Below are positions 1 to 9,543 of a stretch of DNA of 30,846 nt, piece by piece; positions within the stretch are counted from its first letter, which is position 1, and the number at the start of each line of letters is the position of its first letter. Below the pieces are notes generated by a model. The model saw nothing but the letters and a program-made list of their open reading frames with translations, ran no database searches and was not told the origin of the DNA. Where the stretch lies: positions 1 to 30,846 of the forward strand of contig JAYMTF010000741.1 in NCBI GenBank assembly GCA_036897485.1, written 5' to 3'. The position numbers and the translations under genes were made by a program. Origin of the DNA: Pelargonium nanum (Eukaryota; Streptophyta; Magnoliopsida; Geraniales; Geraniaceae).

Positions 1-49
1 AATTATTATAACTCCATTTAACCTTGTGTATTGAATTGGGTTGACATTT

Positions 50-120
50 AAAGTTTGTGTACTAAATTGGTATTTTTAAAGTTTCATGTACTAAATTGGT
101 TATTAGAGTAAAGTTTGTGT
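50..120. repeat. Short degenerate tandem repeat at left edge
   Basis: A motif reading AAAGTTT, then GTGT or CATGT, then ACTAAATTGGT occurs at 50-71 and 78-100, and its first half recurs at 110-120. A weaker version lies at 21-40. The wording resembles the ends of plant MITEs of the 'aaagtttagggaccaaatt' kind, such as the element at 7791. The left part is cut by the window edge, so no termini can be defined. Confidence 0.45.
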
Positions 121-324
121 ACCATTCATGACATTAAACCGAAAAAAAAATCCATCATTTAAAAACATTATCGTGTTACATATATAACTCATTAGTGGAT
201 GAAAAGACAAAATAGAGTTGTCGTTTTGAATTAAGACACGTCAAAAAGGTAGGCGGATAGAACACGCCAACAGATTGCAATCGACCGTTGGCGCGCACAT
301 AGAGCCACACACACAGTAACCCCA

Positions 325-332
325 TATAAATA
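325..332 (+). promoter_or_regulatory. TATA box of the USP gene
   Basis: TATAAATA lies about 190 bases before the start codon of the universal stress protein gene. This puts transcription start near 355-360 and gives a leader of about 165 nt with no upstream ATG. Just before it, CGCCAAC (265-271) and GTTGGCG (287-293) form a 7-bp inverted repeat. Confidence 0.6.
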
Positions 333-524
333 TTACTGTTTACTCCGCACCAGCATTAACATTTCCAGATTATTCGAATTCAAAATAGAAATCAACTGAG
401 AAAGCAACAGACCCTAAATCTGATCTTTGTATTTTTACTTCCAGTGGTCTCCTAAAGAAGACAATACCAGAGAAGAAGAAGAAGACAAAAACACCATCAG
501 GTTTGTTCAGGAAGCATCGTCGTC

Positions 525-2524
525 ATGTCTGCTGCAACTGGTAATCTTGGATGCGTCATCGTGGCCGTTGATGGCAGCGAGGAGAGCATGAACGCCCTTC
601 GATGGGCCCTCACTAACCTCAACCTTCGATCTCCTGCTCCCGGCTCCACCGACTCGCCTGGTTTCTTTGTCGTCCTCCACGTCCAGCCGCCGCCTTCCAT
701 CTCCGCCGGCATCAGTCCCGGCGCCATCCCCTTCGGCGGTCCCAGTTAAGTCCGATTCTCCTCTTCCTCCAGATTAATTTGAGCAATTTTGAGTTGATTA
801 GTGGCCTCTGGTTACTGATTTTTGTTTGTGTTTCGTGTTTGGGAACGATGTAGGTGATATTGAGGTGCCGGCTTTTACTGCGGCCATTGAGGCTCATCAG
901 AAGAGGATTACTCAGGCGATCTTGGATCATGCCTTGCAGATTTGCTCGGAAAAGGATGTAAGTTTTTTTTATTGAATTATTTTCCCTCACATTTTGCAAT
1001 TATACGCTTGTAATTTTGTGTATTGAAAATTCCAAGGATTATACCAAGACATGTTGGGCCAAGTGTTAAAACACTTTGGATTCCCTCTGAGGTCTCAGGT
1101 TCGAGCCTCCTTGTCGACGGTATGGGGTGGGGTTTAGGGTGACGCTCCCTTTGGGGGTGAGAAACATTGTTACTTCGAGAATGATGTTCCGTTGCTGATA
1201 AAAAAAGAAAAAGAAATTCGAAGGATTATTGTTATCTGAAGTTGATGGCTTAATTGGACATTCATTTTTAGTACGGATTGAGTACTTGTGTACTTCAAAA
1301 TATTGTTATGAGGTGTATTATCTGAAATTGAGTTCCATTGTCTTAGAAACTCATTCAATTTTGATTATTATGTGATGATCTTTGCATTGTTCTGTAACTT
1401 CTGTTGACAGGTGAATGTAAAAACTGAAGTAGTGATTGGTGATCCAAAGGAGAAGATTTGTGAAACTACTGAAAAGTTGCATGCTGATCTGCTTGTAATG
1501 GGTTGCCGAGCTTTTGGCCCTATTAAAAGGTAACCAGTTGTAGTAAATGTATATATTAGATGGCTCCGTTTCATTGCATACTCTATAATGCACGGATTCT
1601 GTGCACTATTCATATTGACATCACAAGTATTTTTCTGATCTCTTAGTTCACACCTTATGAGTTTGTTTGATTTACTTGCTATGGGTGCCTTTTGCATGTC
1701 CATCCCTCCTAGAAATCATTCACCTAGAACTGAAGACTATGGTGCTACTTGAGATAGCAGAGGTTTTAGATGAGCATGAATGTTTTCTCTTCAGTTTTTT
1801 TTTTTGGATTATGTTATAGAGCTTGATGCAAGTATAATGGACATACTTGCAATGAAAATTGTCAATTGGCCTTTGCACCAGCTACGAAATCATGTGCTAT
1901 TGTTTATTATTTGCCTTTTGTTTTGTGGTTTGGATTTGAGTTAGATTCTCCATGCTCATGCCTGACTTCCTAAGCATCAGGCGTGCCCTAACAGTATACG
2001 GTGCTAGGCTCTTATGCATAAGGGATTAGTTGTGATTGAGGCATCATGCAAAATCGAAATGTATTAGCTCCTATTCAGGGAGCATGATATTGTGATTGGC
2101 GTGTATTATTCCGAGTTCTTTATCCTGTAGTTCAATGGTCCTTTTGGAAATGCATGTGATGTTATGCTTACACATAGTAACTACCTTCAGCTTGTAGGAA
2201 ATATTTGTCCTGTGACTGCCTGTCAGTATTTCTTATAATGTATCTTTCTGTGTAACATATTAATCTGGAGTCCCTGCTCGATATGTTCTGTCTTTTGCTC
2301 TTTTCTTTCTAAAATTGATGGTTTAAAACTTAAACAGGAACATCATAATTCCTGCTTGTGTAGTATTACCTCAGCAAACTAAGTTCTAGCTTGATTGAAC
2401 TGAACGAGATGAAACTCTTTGTATTGACAGGATGTTTCTGGGAAGCGTAAGCAACTATTGTGCCAACCATGCACAGTGCCCAGTTGTCATAGTGAAAGGT
2501 GATGAAGCTTCTTTCAGAAACTAG
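525..2524 (+). CDS. Universal stress protein (UspA-like), four coding exons, 178 aa
   Basis: Exons are 525-744, 854-957, 1411-1529 and 2431-2524, with GT-AG introns and phases that join to one 178-aa frame ending in TAG. The protein is a single UspA fold. The N-terminal strand carries IVAVDGS (residues 12-18), which contacts nucleotide in this family. The C-terminal half carries MGCRAFGPIKR followed by FLGSVSNYC and ends in CPVVIVK. This matches the plant single-domain USP group related to Arabidopsis At3g62550, recalled rather than searched. The usual nucleotide motif is G-2X-G-9X-G-S/T; here Gly139, Gly152 and Ser153 are present but the second Gly is Ala142. A soluble protein is expected, since no signal peptide or membrane segment is seen. 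The family is linked to stress responses and ATP binding; the exact role is unknown. Intron 2 carries a SINE. Confidence 0.93.
1043..1213 (+). mobile_element. tRNA-derived SINE in USP intron 2
   Basis: The element begins ACCAAGACATGTTGGGCC and has an RNA polymerase III B-box GGTTCGAGCC near 1100. It ends in an A-rich tail. It is flanked by 16-bp direct repeats with one mismatch, at 1027-1042 and 1214-1229 (AAATTC, then C or G, then AAGGATTAT), the expected target-site duplication of LINE-driven insertion. It lies in the sense direction of the host gene. It shares its 5' end and the central TTGTCGACGGTATG with the copy at 28816-28966. Confidence 0.85.
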
Positions 2525-4550
2525 ATTAGGTATGTATCTCGCCATTGTATCAGGACAGTTCTAGCTGTATTTTTTCTTTCCCATCTGTACAATTTTGTCA
2601 GTTTCCTTTAATTGTTTGTGTTTTTGCATTTTGTGTGTTTCAAACTCAAGATCTCCATTACAGATGTATGGTGCTCAAACATTGGGGCACCAAGTAGGTC
2701 ATGGTGAATAATAAAAATACTATTGAATTCTTGAATGAACGGTTACTACTAACTTCTTATAATACTTCCTCATTTACATAACAAAAATAGGATGTATCAT
2801 TCCCAGATCAAATCTTTCTACTAAGTCAGAATTGAAAGGATTTCCAAGTAGGTCATGGTAGATATATACGATTTCAGTATCAAAGATTTATTTGTAAAAC
2901 ATTCAGGAAATGATTGTTGAATATTATTTTTGTCTGGTTTTGGTTTTGGGTGCTTTAAGAACTAAGGTTTTCCTAAACCCAGATGTTATGGGCAATGCTG
3001 TGGTGTCTCTTGTATTCTACAGAAGAAAGTACTGTGATTGGATCTAGTGCTTTAGTATTGTAAATAAATGAGCTCTAGCTGATTCATCATACCACACAAT
3101 AGGTAATAACATGTTATATGGGCAATGCACTGCATGTGGTGCCTAATAAATGGCCTTCTGGAGCCATTTTTTACATGGTTATTCCCCTTGTCCATTGTAT
3201 TGCTGGAGAGTTAGAGTTGGGCTTTTGCAGGGTGTATCATCCATACAGAAGTTATAAATGAGTGAAGAGGCTTGGGGAATATTTAGTCCATTTAAAGCCG
3301 AGCGTTTCTTTCATGTTCCATACATAAAAAAGTCTCGGTAGAAGACAAAGATGTCTGAACCCAGATTCACCCATATTGCAAATTTGAATTACTTGTCTGA
3401 ATTCTGACAAAGCAAATTATTTTAACTGGTTGAACAAAATCCCACTAGATTATCAGTTTGCTCTCCAATGTTGAACTTTATGGGCACTTTATATGCCTAT
3501 TTATATTCTGAAATGCAACATTACATACCCTCCTGCATGGCTTTGATGTCCAATAAAAGTTACTCCTGTAATCAATTCTCTCCTCCCTTTTTCACATCTG
3601 CTCAACACTGTGGTAGCATGTTTTTTCTAGACCAGTTTCCATTTTATAGTCAAAGGTCAATTTATGCCTATAGACAGTACTTATGAGAATGGCAAGAAAC
3701 TTTTGGATTTAGCTGATGTTTTGTACAATAACAACCAAGCCATTTCCCTAACTAAGTTGATGTTGGCAACATGAACGTCTTTGGATCTCACTTGTATTCT
3801 ACTCCTCCTTCCCTCACTCCATGCTATTTTCTCCGTCAAGTCTTGTATTATCATGTCATTTCTTAACACTTGTTATCGTGTTAACTTGGCCCTACTCTTC
3901 CCCCTTGTAAATATCTATAGATAGCTGAATAATACTCCATATAATTCACCTATGTTGATAAAGTTTGAAGTGTCATAAGCAAGTGCCATTTCTTGCTTTT
4001 GTTTCATTCTTTACCCCGTAGATAAGGTATGTTTTGCAGCATACGAAAATTTGTGGGAATATGGAACAAATCATCAATGGGTGATAACTTGTGAGTTTAA
4101 TTTTTTTGTAAGTTAATCTACTTATCTTTGATGGCAAGACTCTTGAGGCTTGAGAAATGTTGACGAAATGAAAAACATTTCAGCTTAGTTTCAGAATAAT
4201 CTGGAGGTGCTTATGGAATATTCCGTTACCCTCTTCCTGCTTTTGGAAACAGAATTGCAAGTGGATATCATTTTCTTTGTAATTGTATTCTGAATCTGCT
4301 TTGAATTGATTGTTCGCTATTAATGGTTGTTGACTTGATCATTCATCGATAATCACCGCTTCTGTTTCTCGTGTTAATTCCAGGTCAAGCGTGTTAAGGA
4401 GTTGACGAGGTGATACTTTTTTTACTGCCATCAGCGCAGGTTTGCGTGCAGTTAAAGCGCTATTTTGGATGAAAACTTTGTGCATAGTGTTTGCTAATGT
4501 TGCTCATTGTGTAATGTACAAATAAAACTTGATAGACTCATCATTCATTT
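2525..4550 (+). other. Proposed 3' UTR of the USP gene with a 1.85-kb intron
   Basis: Five bases after the USP stop codon there is a strong donor, TTAG|GTATGT at 2529/2530. A good acceptor, TTCCAG|GTC, lies at 4383/4384 after a T-rich tract. The sequence that follows (4384 to about 4550) has no long ORF and ends with TGTACAAATAAA. I infer an intron at 2530-4383 and a terminal non-coding exon. Within the proposed intron I see no gene; short ORFs there have no recognisable content. An alternative is a transcript ending within a few hundred bases of 2524, with the downstream signal unused. Confidence 0.5.
4517..4526 (+). terminator. Polyadenylation signal, likely of the USP gene
   Basis: A TGTA-type upstream element is directly followed by the canonical AATAAA (4521-4526). 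The same TGTACAAATAAA string occurs on the other strand at the 3' end of the REN1-type gene, which supports its use as a 3'-end signal. Confidence 0.55.
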
Positions 4551-6039
4551 CCTTCTTCCCCATGATCTGCTGGGTGTTGTACTCTATTTTGTTCCTAACA
4601 TTATATATATCAATATGGTGCATGTGATTGATGATTGGATTGTAAATATGGACTCCTTGGAATCTCTTTTTATGCTCAAATTAAGTGGCACATGAGTTCT
4701 GATGATGCTTGCTTGGTAGGTTAAATTTTTTTTTTTTGGATATTCCTAGGATGCTTATTACATTACTTGTGTGGTCCATAGAAAGGTGAAGTTGAAATTT
4801 GATAAGGTGACAAAAGTTGCATTATGTGAGAGTCCCGTGAATGTGGTGGACCTCATTGACAAGTTCCAGAGCTCTCTTTTCTTTGGATTTGTCTTTTTTC
4901 ACTACATGCTAGGATGTATATTTCAGCCGAAACATTGGAATGACGGAAGATTATTATATATTTGAACTCTTGGCAGTAAGTATATAGTTAATGATTTTTG
5001 TATTTAATGTAAGAGAAGTGGGTGGTTCTTAGAAGGTTGTCCAAGTTTTATGCAAGTTAAAATGTTGATATGAGAGATTGGAGACTGAATCCGAAGATAA
5101 GAGGGTTATGAAAAAGGGAAGAGAAGCACGTTTTAAGTTTTTTTATCAGCAATTTGATACTTTTATTAAACAGTTCCAAGATGGAAAGAAAAAAGTATAT
5201 GAGAGATGGAGAGGCTGCCATATAGGCAAACACGTGATAGAGAATGACAAAGAAAGAAAATACAAAAATTCGGAAATGATTTTCAGATTGTTGTATGACG
5301 ATATGTGGAAGCGAATAATTGCGAAACGACTAAGACTCCGAATATGAAATGAGTGAAACATCCGCGAATAATCCATATGAGAAGGGACGAGTCTCTTAAT
5401 GGAAATACCAATGATTTTTGGATCTCTGAATGCATGCTTCAACGTGTAATTGATGTATCCGATCAATCATAATCTCATCAGTACAACGTGTCGTAACTCA
5501 TTAACAATAGAAAAGAAAAGTGTTGGAGACAGAGAGTTGAGTCACGTGAGATCCAGATTGGATTGGGAGTTTGATGAGAAAAAGTGTCAGCTAGCCCGTG
5601 ATCCAACATAACTCGTGCTCCACCTCCTCCATGCCCTCTGCTCTGCTTACGGACAACTTTCGTAAGCTGTCAATTCCAAATTACACTTCCCAAACTACCC
5701 TCCAATTATCCACAAATATTATTAACACCACTCACAAACCCACAACTCCATCTTAAGTAGATCCATGCAGTGTCATTTTCGTAGTTTGCAACTGAAAATA
5801 AGGGCTAACTTTAGTTTTTCCATTTCCACATAAAACGACATTCTTTTGCAGCATTAATTAGAGCCTTATTCGCTGGTTGGTTTTGGGTCTCAGACTCAAC
5901 AGTCAACACTCCCCAAGTGGCCACTTCTTTTTTATTCTCTGTCACATTACATTGGGATCACTTCACACACCATATCAAACAATAATACACAATATAATAT
6001 ATAATTACAAGGACATTTTAGTAACTTCACACACCACAC
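4551..6039. other. Intergenic region between USP and aspartic protease genes
   Basis: This is AT-rich DNA without a supported gene. An 89-codon frame at 5078-5347 (plus) is Lys/Arg-rich, has no domain I recognise and no promoter context, and is probably chance. The last few hundred bases are promoter sequence for the protease gene. Confidence 0.6.
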
Positions 6040-6048
6040 TATATAAAA
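6040..6048 (+). promoter_or_regulatory. TATA box of the aspartic protease gene
   Basis: TATATAAAA lies about 100 bases upstream of the protease ATG, giving a predicted leader of roughly 75 nt. A short upstream ORF of 8 codons plus stop, starting at 6072 and ending in TAA at 6098, lies in that leader. Confidence 0.65.
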
Positions 6049-6071
6049 ACACCCTCTCCCTCCACATTCTC

Positions 6072-6098
6072 ATGCACCACAACTCTCATTTATCATAA
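6072..6098 (+). CDS. Upstream ORF (8 aa) in the protease leader
   Basis: ATG at 6072 opens an 8-residue frame (MHHNSHLS) ending at TAA 6096-6098, 47 nt before the main start. It lies about 25 nt after the predicted cap site, so scanning ribosomes could use it. Whether it lowers translation of the protease is not visible from sequence. Confidence 0.35.
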   Translation: MHHNSHLS

Positions 6099-6145
6099 TA
6101 TTATCTCCTCATTTTTTCAAGACTCCATATCCAAATTCAAAACCC

Positions 6146-7465
6146 ATGGACTCACCCACAACCACATTGTTCTTCTTGCCTCTCCTCCTCGTCTCCGCCG
6201 CCGCCGGAGGCGGTTTAGACCTTTCGTGTGGGTCCCAATCCGACGACCTCTCCGTCATCCCAATCTTCGGAAAGTGCTCCCCATTCCACCCACCAAAGCC
6301 CGAATCATCATGGGTCAACACTATCATGGACATGGCCTCCAAGGATCCGGGTCGGGTCAAGTACCTGTCCGGGCTTTTGGCCCAGAAGACCACATCCGCC
6401 CCAATCGCATCGGGCCAGCAGGTTCTCAACATCGGCAACTACGTGGTCCGGGCTAAGCTCGGCACACCGGGCCAGCTCATGTTCATGGTCCTCGACACGA
6501 GCAGCGACCGCACGTGGGTCCCATGCACCGGTTGCAGCGGCTGCTCCACCACCACCTTCTCGCCCAACACCTCCTCAACTTTCGGGTCATTGGACTGCTC
6601 CACGCCCCAATGCACCCAAACCCGCGGCCAATCCTGCCCCGCCACCGGCTCCGCCCCCTGCTCCTTCAACCAATCCTACGGTGGAGACTCCTCCTTCGCC
6701 GCCACGCTCGTCAAAGATTCTCTCCGGCTAGCCACCGACATCATCCCGGATTACGCTTTTGGGTGCATCAACGCGGTCTCGGGCGGGTCGGTTCCGCCCC
6801 AGGGACTCATGGGTCTGGGCCGCGGTTCCATGTCGCTCCTCTCCCAATCCGGGTCAATGTACTCGGGTGTGTTCTCGTACTGTTTACCCAGCTTCAAATC
6901 TTACTACTTTTCCGGGTCGCTCAAGCTCGGCCCAGCGGGTCAGCCCAAGGCAATAAAAACCACCCCGCTACTAAAAAACCCGCGACGCCCGTCACTTTAC
7001 TACGTGAACCTGACCGGGATCAGCGTGGGCCGGGTTCAAGTACCCGTGGCCCCGGAGCTCCTGGCGTTCGACCCGACAACGGGTGCAGGTACCATAATAG
7101 ACTCGGGTACGGTCATAACCCGGTTCGTGGCGCCGGTCTATAATGCGATCCGGGACGAGTTTAGGAAACAGGTGAAAGGTCCGTATTCGAGTATCGGGTC
7201 ATTTGACACGTGCTTTCCGGTGACGAACGAAGCGGTGGCTCCGGCGGTGACGTTGCAGTTCACGGGGATGAACCTGGTTTTGCCGATGGAGAACAGCTTG
7301 ATTCACAGCAGCGCCGGGTCGGTGGCGTGTTTGGCGATGGCGGCGGCGCCGGAATCGCCGAGCTCGGTGTTGAACATTATAGCGAATTTACAGCAGCAGA
7401 ATCTGAGGATGTTGTTCGATGTCGCCAACTCTAAACTGGGAATTGCTCGCGAGCTGTGTAACTAG
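6146..7465 (+). CDS. AED3: Nepenthesin-like aspartic protease, AED3 type, intronless, 439 aa
   Basis: This is an A1-family aspartic endopeptidase of the plant atypical/nepenthesin-like group. Residues 1 to about 20 form a hydrophobic signal peptide, then a propeptide runs to about residue 95. The first catalytic aspartate is in LDTSSD (Asp117), the flap tyrosine is in QSYGGDSS (Tyr178), and the second catalytic aspartate is in IIDSGT (Asp319). Many cysteines (for example CTGCSGC at 127-133) suit the disulfide-rich nepenthesin fold. The first site reads DTS, not DTG, as in relatives of Arabidopsis AED3 (At1g09750, apoplastic, EDS1-dependent); the match is from memory. Predicted to act in the apoplast. 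The start codon has a favourable context (CCCATGG). The coding region is far richer in G+C than its flanks, which creates long shadow frames on both strands. A TATA box and short leader precede it. Confidence 0.93.
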   Translation: MDSPTTTLFFLPLLLVSAAAGGGLDLSCGSQSDDLSVIPIFGKCSPFHPPKPESSWVNTIMDMASKDPGRVKYLSGLLAQKTTSAPIASGQQVLNIGNYVVRAKLGTPGQLMFMVLDTSSDRTWVPCTGCSGCSTTTFSPNTSSTFGSLDCSTPQCTQTRGQSCPATGSAPCSFNQSYGGDSSFAATLVKDSLRLATDIIPDYAFGCINAVSGGSVPPQGLMGLGRGSMSLLSQSGSMYSGVFSYCLPSFKSYYFSGSLKLGPAGQPKAIKTTPLLKNPRRPSLYYVNLTGISVGRVQVPVAPELLAFDPTTGAGTIIDSGTVITRFVAPVYNAIRDEFRKQVKGPYSSIGSFDTCFPVTNEAVAPAVTLQFTGMNLVLPMENSLIHSSAGSVACLAMAAAPESPSSVLNIIANLQQQNLRMLFDVANSKLGIARELCN

Positions 7466-7790
7466 TTTTTCAAGGCCTCAGCTTTTCAATATCTTTTTTG
7501 AGTTTTGGGTTTGTCGTTATGAATCTATATTATATTGTATTAAAAAGGAATTTAAGTTGAAATGTATTTAAGGGAGACAATGACTCAATTATTTTGTTGA
7601 CGTCCATGGTTTAACAGTACTAAACAATTTAAAATAATTTTAATTTAACATATTTTAAATTTTATGTTAAACTACTTAATAACAAACAATTTAACGGTAA
7701 TGGTCATTTTGAGTTCGCATCCGAAAGGTAGTAGACTATTTTGAGTTCAAAAAAGGTCAAACTAAATTAAGTTTTTTACATATTTTTAAT

Positions 7791-8034
7791 GGGTAAAATA
7801 CTTAATTTGGTCCCTAAACTTTCATGTTTCGATCCGATATATTTGACATAATTTAGTCCATAAATTTTCAAATATTGATCCAATTTGGTCTCTGGATTTT
7901 TAATATAAGCTTTAAGGGAAACGGCCATTTTGGATCAATATTTGAAAGTTAAAAGACTATTTTAGGTCAAATAAAAGTTGTAAATCCAAATTGAGTCGAA
8001 ACCCGAAATTTCAGGAAATTAGTTCTTTTACCTC
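7791..8034. mobile_element. Fold-back MITE flanked by TTTAAT
   Basis: The ends GGGTAAAATACTTAATTT and, inverted, GAGGTAAAAGAACTAATTT match. Inner arms match too: TTTCAAATATTGATCCAA near 7866 and its complement near 7930. Almost the whole 244 bp can fold back on itself. It is bordered by the direct repeat TTTAAT (7785-7790 and 8035-8040). It contains TTTGGTCCCTAAACTTT, a phrase common in plant MITEs. No coding capacity is present, so it needs a transposase supplied elsewhere. The superfamily is uncertain. Confidence 0.7.
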
Positions 8035-8109
8035 TTTAATGTAGTAGAACTGTAGAAGTCTAGAACATGATGTTGAAGTAGAGTCCATATATCTGGGCTT
8101 AGATTTTAG

Positions 8110-8133
8110 ACTATTGGGCTGAAGCCCAATAGT
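8110..8133. repeat. Palindrome with 11-bp arms
   Basis: ACTATTGGGCT and AGCCCAATAGT are separated by only two bases. Each arm includes a TGGGCT/AGCCCA word like plant site II elements. It lies between two convergent genes, so a promoter role is not supported; it may be a mobile-element remnant. Confidence 0.6.
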
Positions 8134-8368
8134 GATGGGCCGAACGATCCATGAACCAAACAGATTCAGAGCAATCCCTCCAGACCTGAGCATTTCCAAT
8201 GCATGTGAATTTTTAAATCTTGAACCAAACTAAACAGCCAAAGTTTGCAACAAATTCACAGAAAACATCACAGGTTTTATAGATGAAATGACAAGACACT
8301 GAGAAAAGAAAATTGACATTTTACTAATTAATTTACGGTTAGGAAAACAAAATAAATAACAGTTGGTT

Positions 8369-8392
8369 GCTGTTGGGTTTTTTCCCAACAGC
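8369..8392. repeat. Perfect 9-bp stem with six-T loop
   Basis: GCTGTTGGG, six T, then CCCAACAGC. It lies 43 bases beyond the polyadenylation signal of the REN1-type gene (8455-8460), in its downstream flank. A role in 3'-end formation is possible but unproven. Confidence 0.6.
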
Positions 8393-8454
8393 TCCTAATA
8401 ATACATATAATATGAAACACCAATGAGCTTACATCAGTAAAGATGGTTTGTTTG

Positions 8455-8460
8455 TTTATT
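8455..8460 (-). terminator. Polyadenylation signal of the REN1-type gene
   Basis: On the minus strand this reads AATAAA, preceded by TGTACA. It is about 360 nt after the TGA stop at 8820, a normal 3'-UTR length for plants. Confidence 0.6.
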
Positions 8461-8819
8461 TGTACATACTATGGATGGCTAAGAGGACTGCAACCATGCT
8501 ATCAAAATCAATCCTCCCTCCCGACGTTCTTCGTGATGTACGCTATGGCATTTCGCTCGTGCACAAAATAGTCATAGTAGTAGTAATAGAAATAGTAATA
8601 GGAAATAATAAAACGAGACCTTGTGTGGAGTATATGATGTCCTTGGGATGATCACGGGAGTGACCTCCTTTGCGCGGAGTTTGGTCAGCTAGCATGTCGA
8701 GTCTCGAGATGATTGGCCATCTCGTTTCCTTCTGTACAATTGAACATTCTGCATTTGGAAGTGATTGGCTTTTCTCTGACCCTATTCTCAGGATTTTGAA
8801 GTTATTGGGAACCATCTAC

Positions 8820-9543
8820 TCATCTACCTCTTTCAGGGTTGTTATGGTCAGAATGAAATGCTGATGCTACGCGACTTTCTACGTTTTTTACACCAGATTG
8901 GCCTGAACCTCGTCCTTTCTCTATGGTTTGGAGCTCACTTGCAATCTGACTACGCCGCTCCTTCAAAAAATTGAGTCGGGTAGTCAACTTTGTCAGGGCA
9001 TTAGTAGTTCCTCCCTGTTGTGCACAAAAGGAAACAAAGTGTTAAAAGCCGAATTTCTCTAATCCTACCCAGCTCAAGCAGCATATAACCAAACGACTTA
9101 TCAAGCTTTACAGGGAACTAGAACAAATTTATATTCCAAATCATTTCGAAAATCCATCACTAAACCAGATTGCAACTCTTATAATTGGAGTATGCAACAA
9201 TCATTATCATTATTGGAAGCACTAAAAGAGATTCAACCTCAATGATTCGGAGAAAACTATTTTTAGAGTGAAGAACCGAGCAAAGTAATTCATCTTGAGA
9301 TGCAGTCATAAGATAAGTTCCTTAAACATAAAGAAAGCTAATGAAACTTACATCGCCCTTTGTAGTAGACCTTTTCGAATTGCCATGGGTAAGCTTGCCT
9401 ACTGCTGACTCAAGAGCAGAAGAATTAGTTGCCATCCCAACAGATCTGGAGGTGCTGTTATGTGAACCCGAGTGTTGGTTGTGAGATGAATCTTTATTTG
9501 CCTTATTCTCATGGTCAGTTTCTGCTCCCTCCATATGAGTTCC
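8820..9543 (-). other. REN1-type exons 21-22: C-terminal Ser-rich and basic region
   Basis: Exon 21 is 9352-9543 (64 codons) and exon 22 is 8820-9014 (64 codons plus TGA). Exon 21 is rich in Ser, His, Asn and Lys (for example SSHNQHSGSHNSTSRSVG). Exon 22 begins GGTTNALTKLTTRLNFLKER, a conserved C-terminal helix of this GAP group, and ends HNNPERGR. Both start after a CAACAG acceptor, and both join in phase 0. Confidence 0.88.

Larger units (their letters stand above)
7466..8434. other. Gap between convergent genes
   Basis: The protease gene (plus) and the REN1-type gene (minus) converge here. No AATAAA is seen just after the protease stop. The region holds a fold-back MITE (7791-8034), a near-perfect palindrome with TGGGCT arms (8110-8133) and a T-loop hairpin (8369-8392). 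No gene is supported. Confidence 0.6.

Noticed and set aside
1368..1703. Minus-strand ORFs over USP exon 3
   Set aside because: They are antisense shadows of a well-supported exon and its flanking introns.
5078..5347. 89-codon Lys/Arg-rich frame
   Set aside because: No domain, no promoter or splice context and no similarity I recognise; it is probably chance.
6228..7143. Long plus-strand frames of 167 and 209 codons overlapping the protease gene
   Set aside because: They are Pro/Arg/His-rich shadows of a GC-rich coding region. The 439-aa frame has clear catalytic motifs and these do not.
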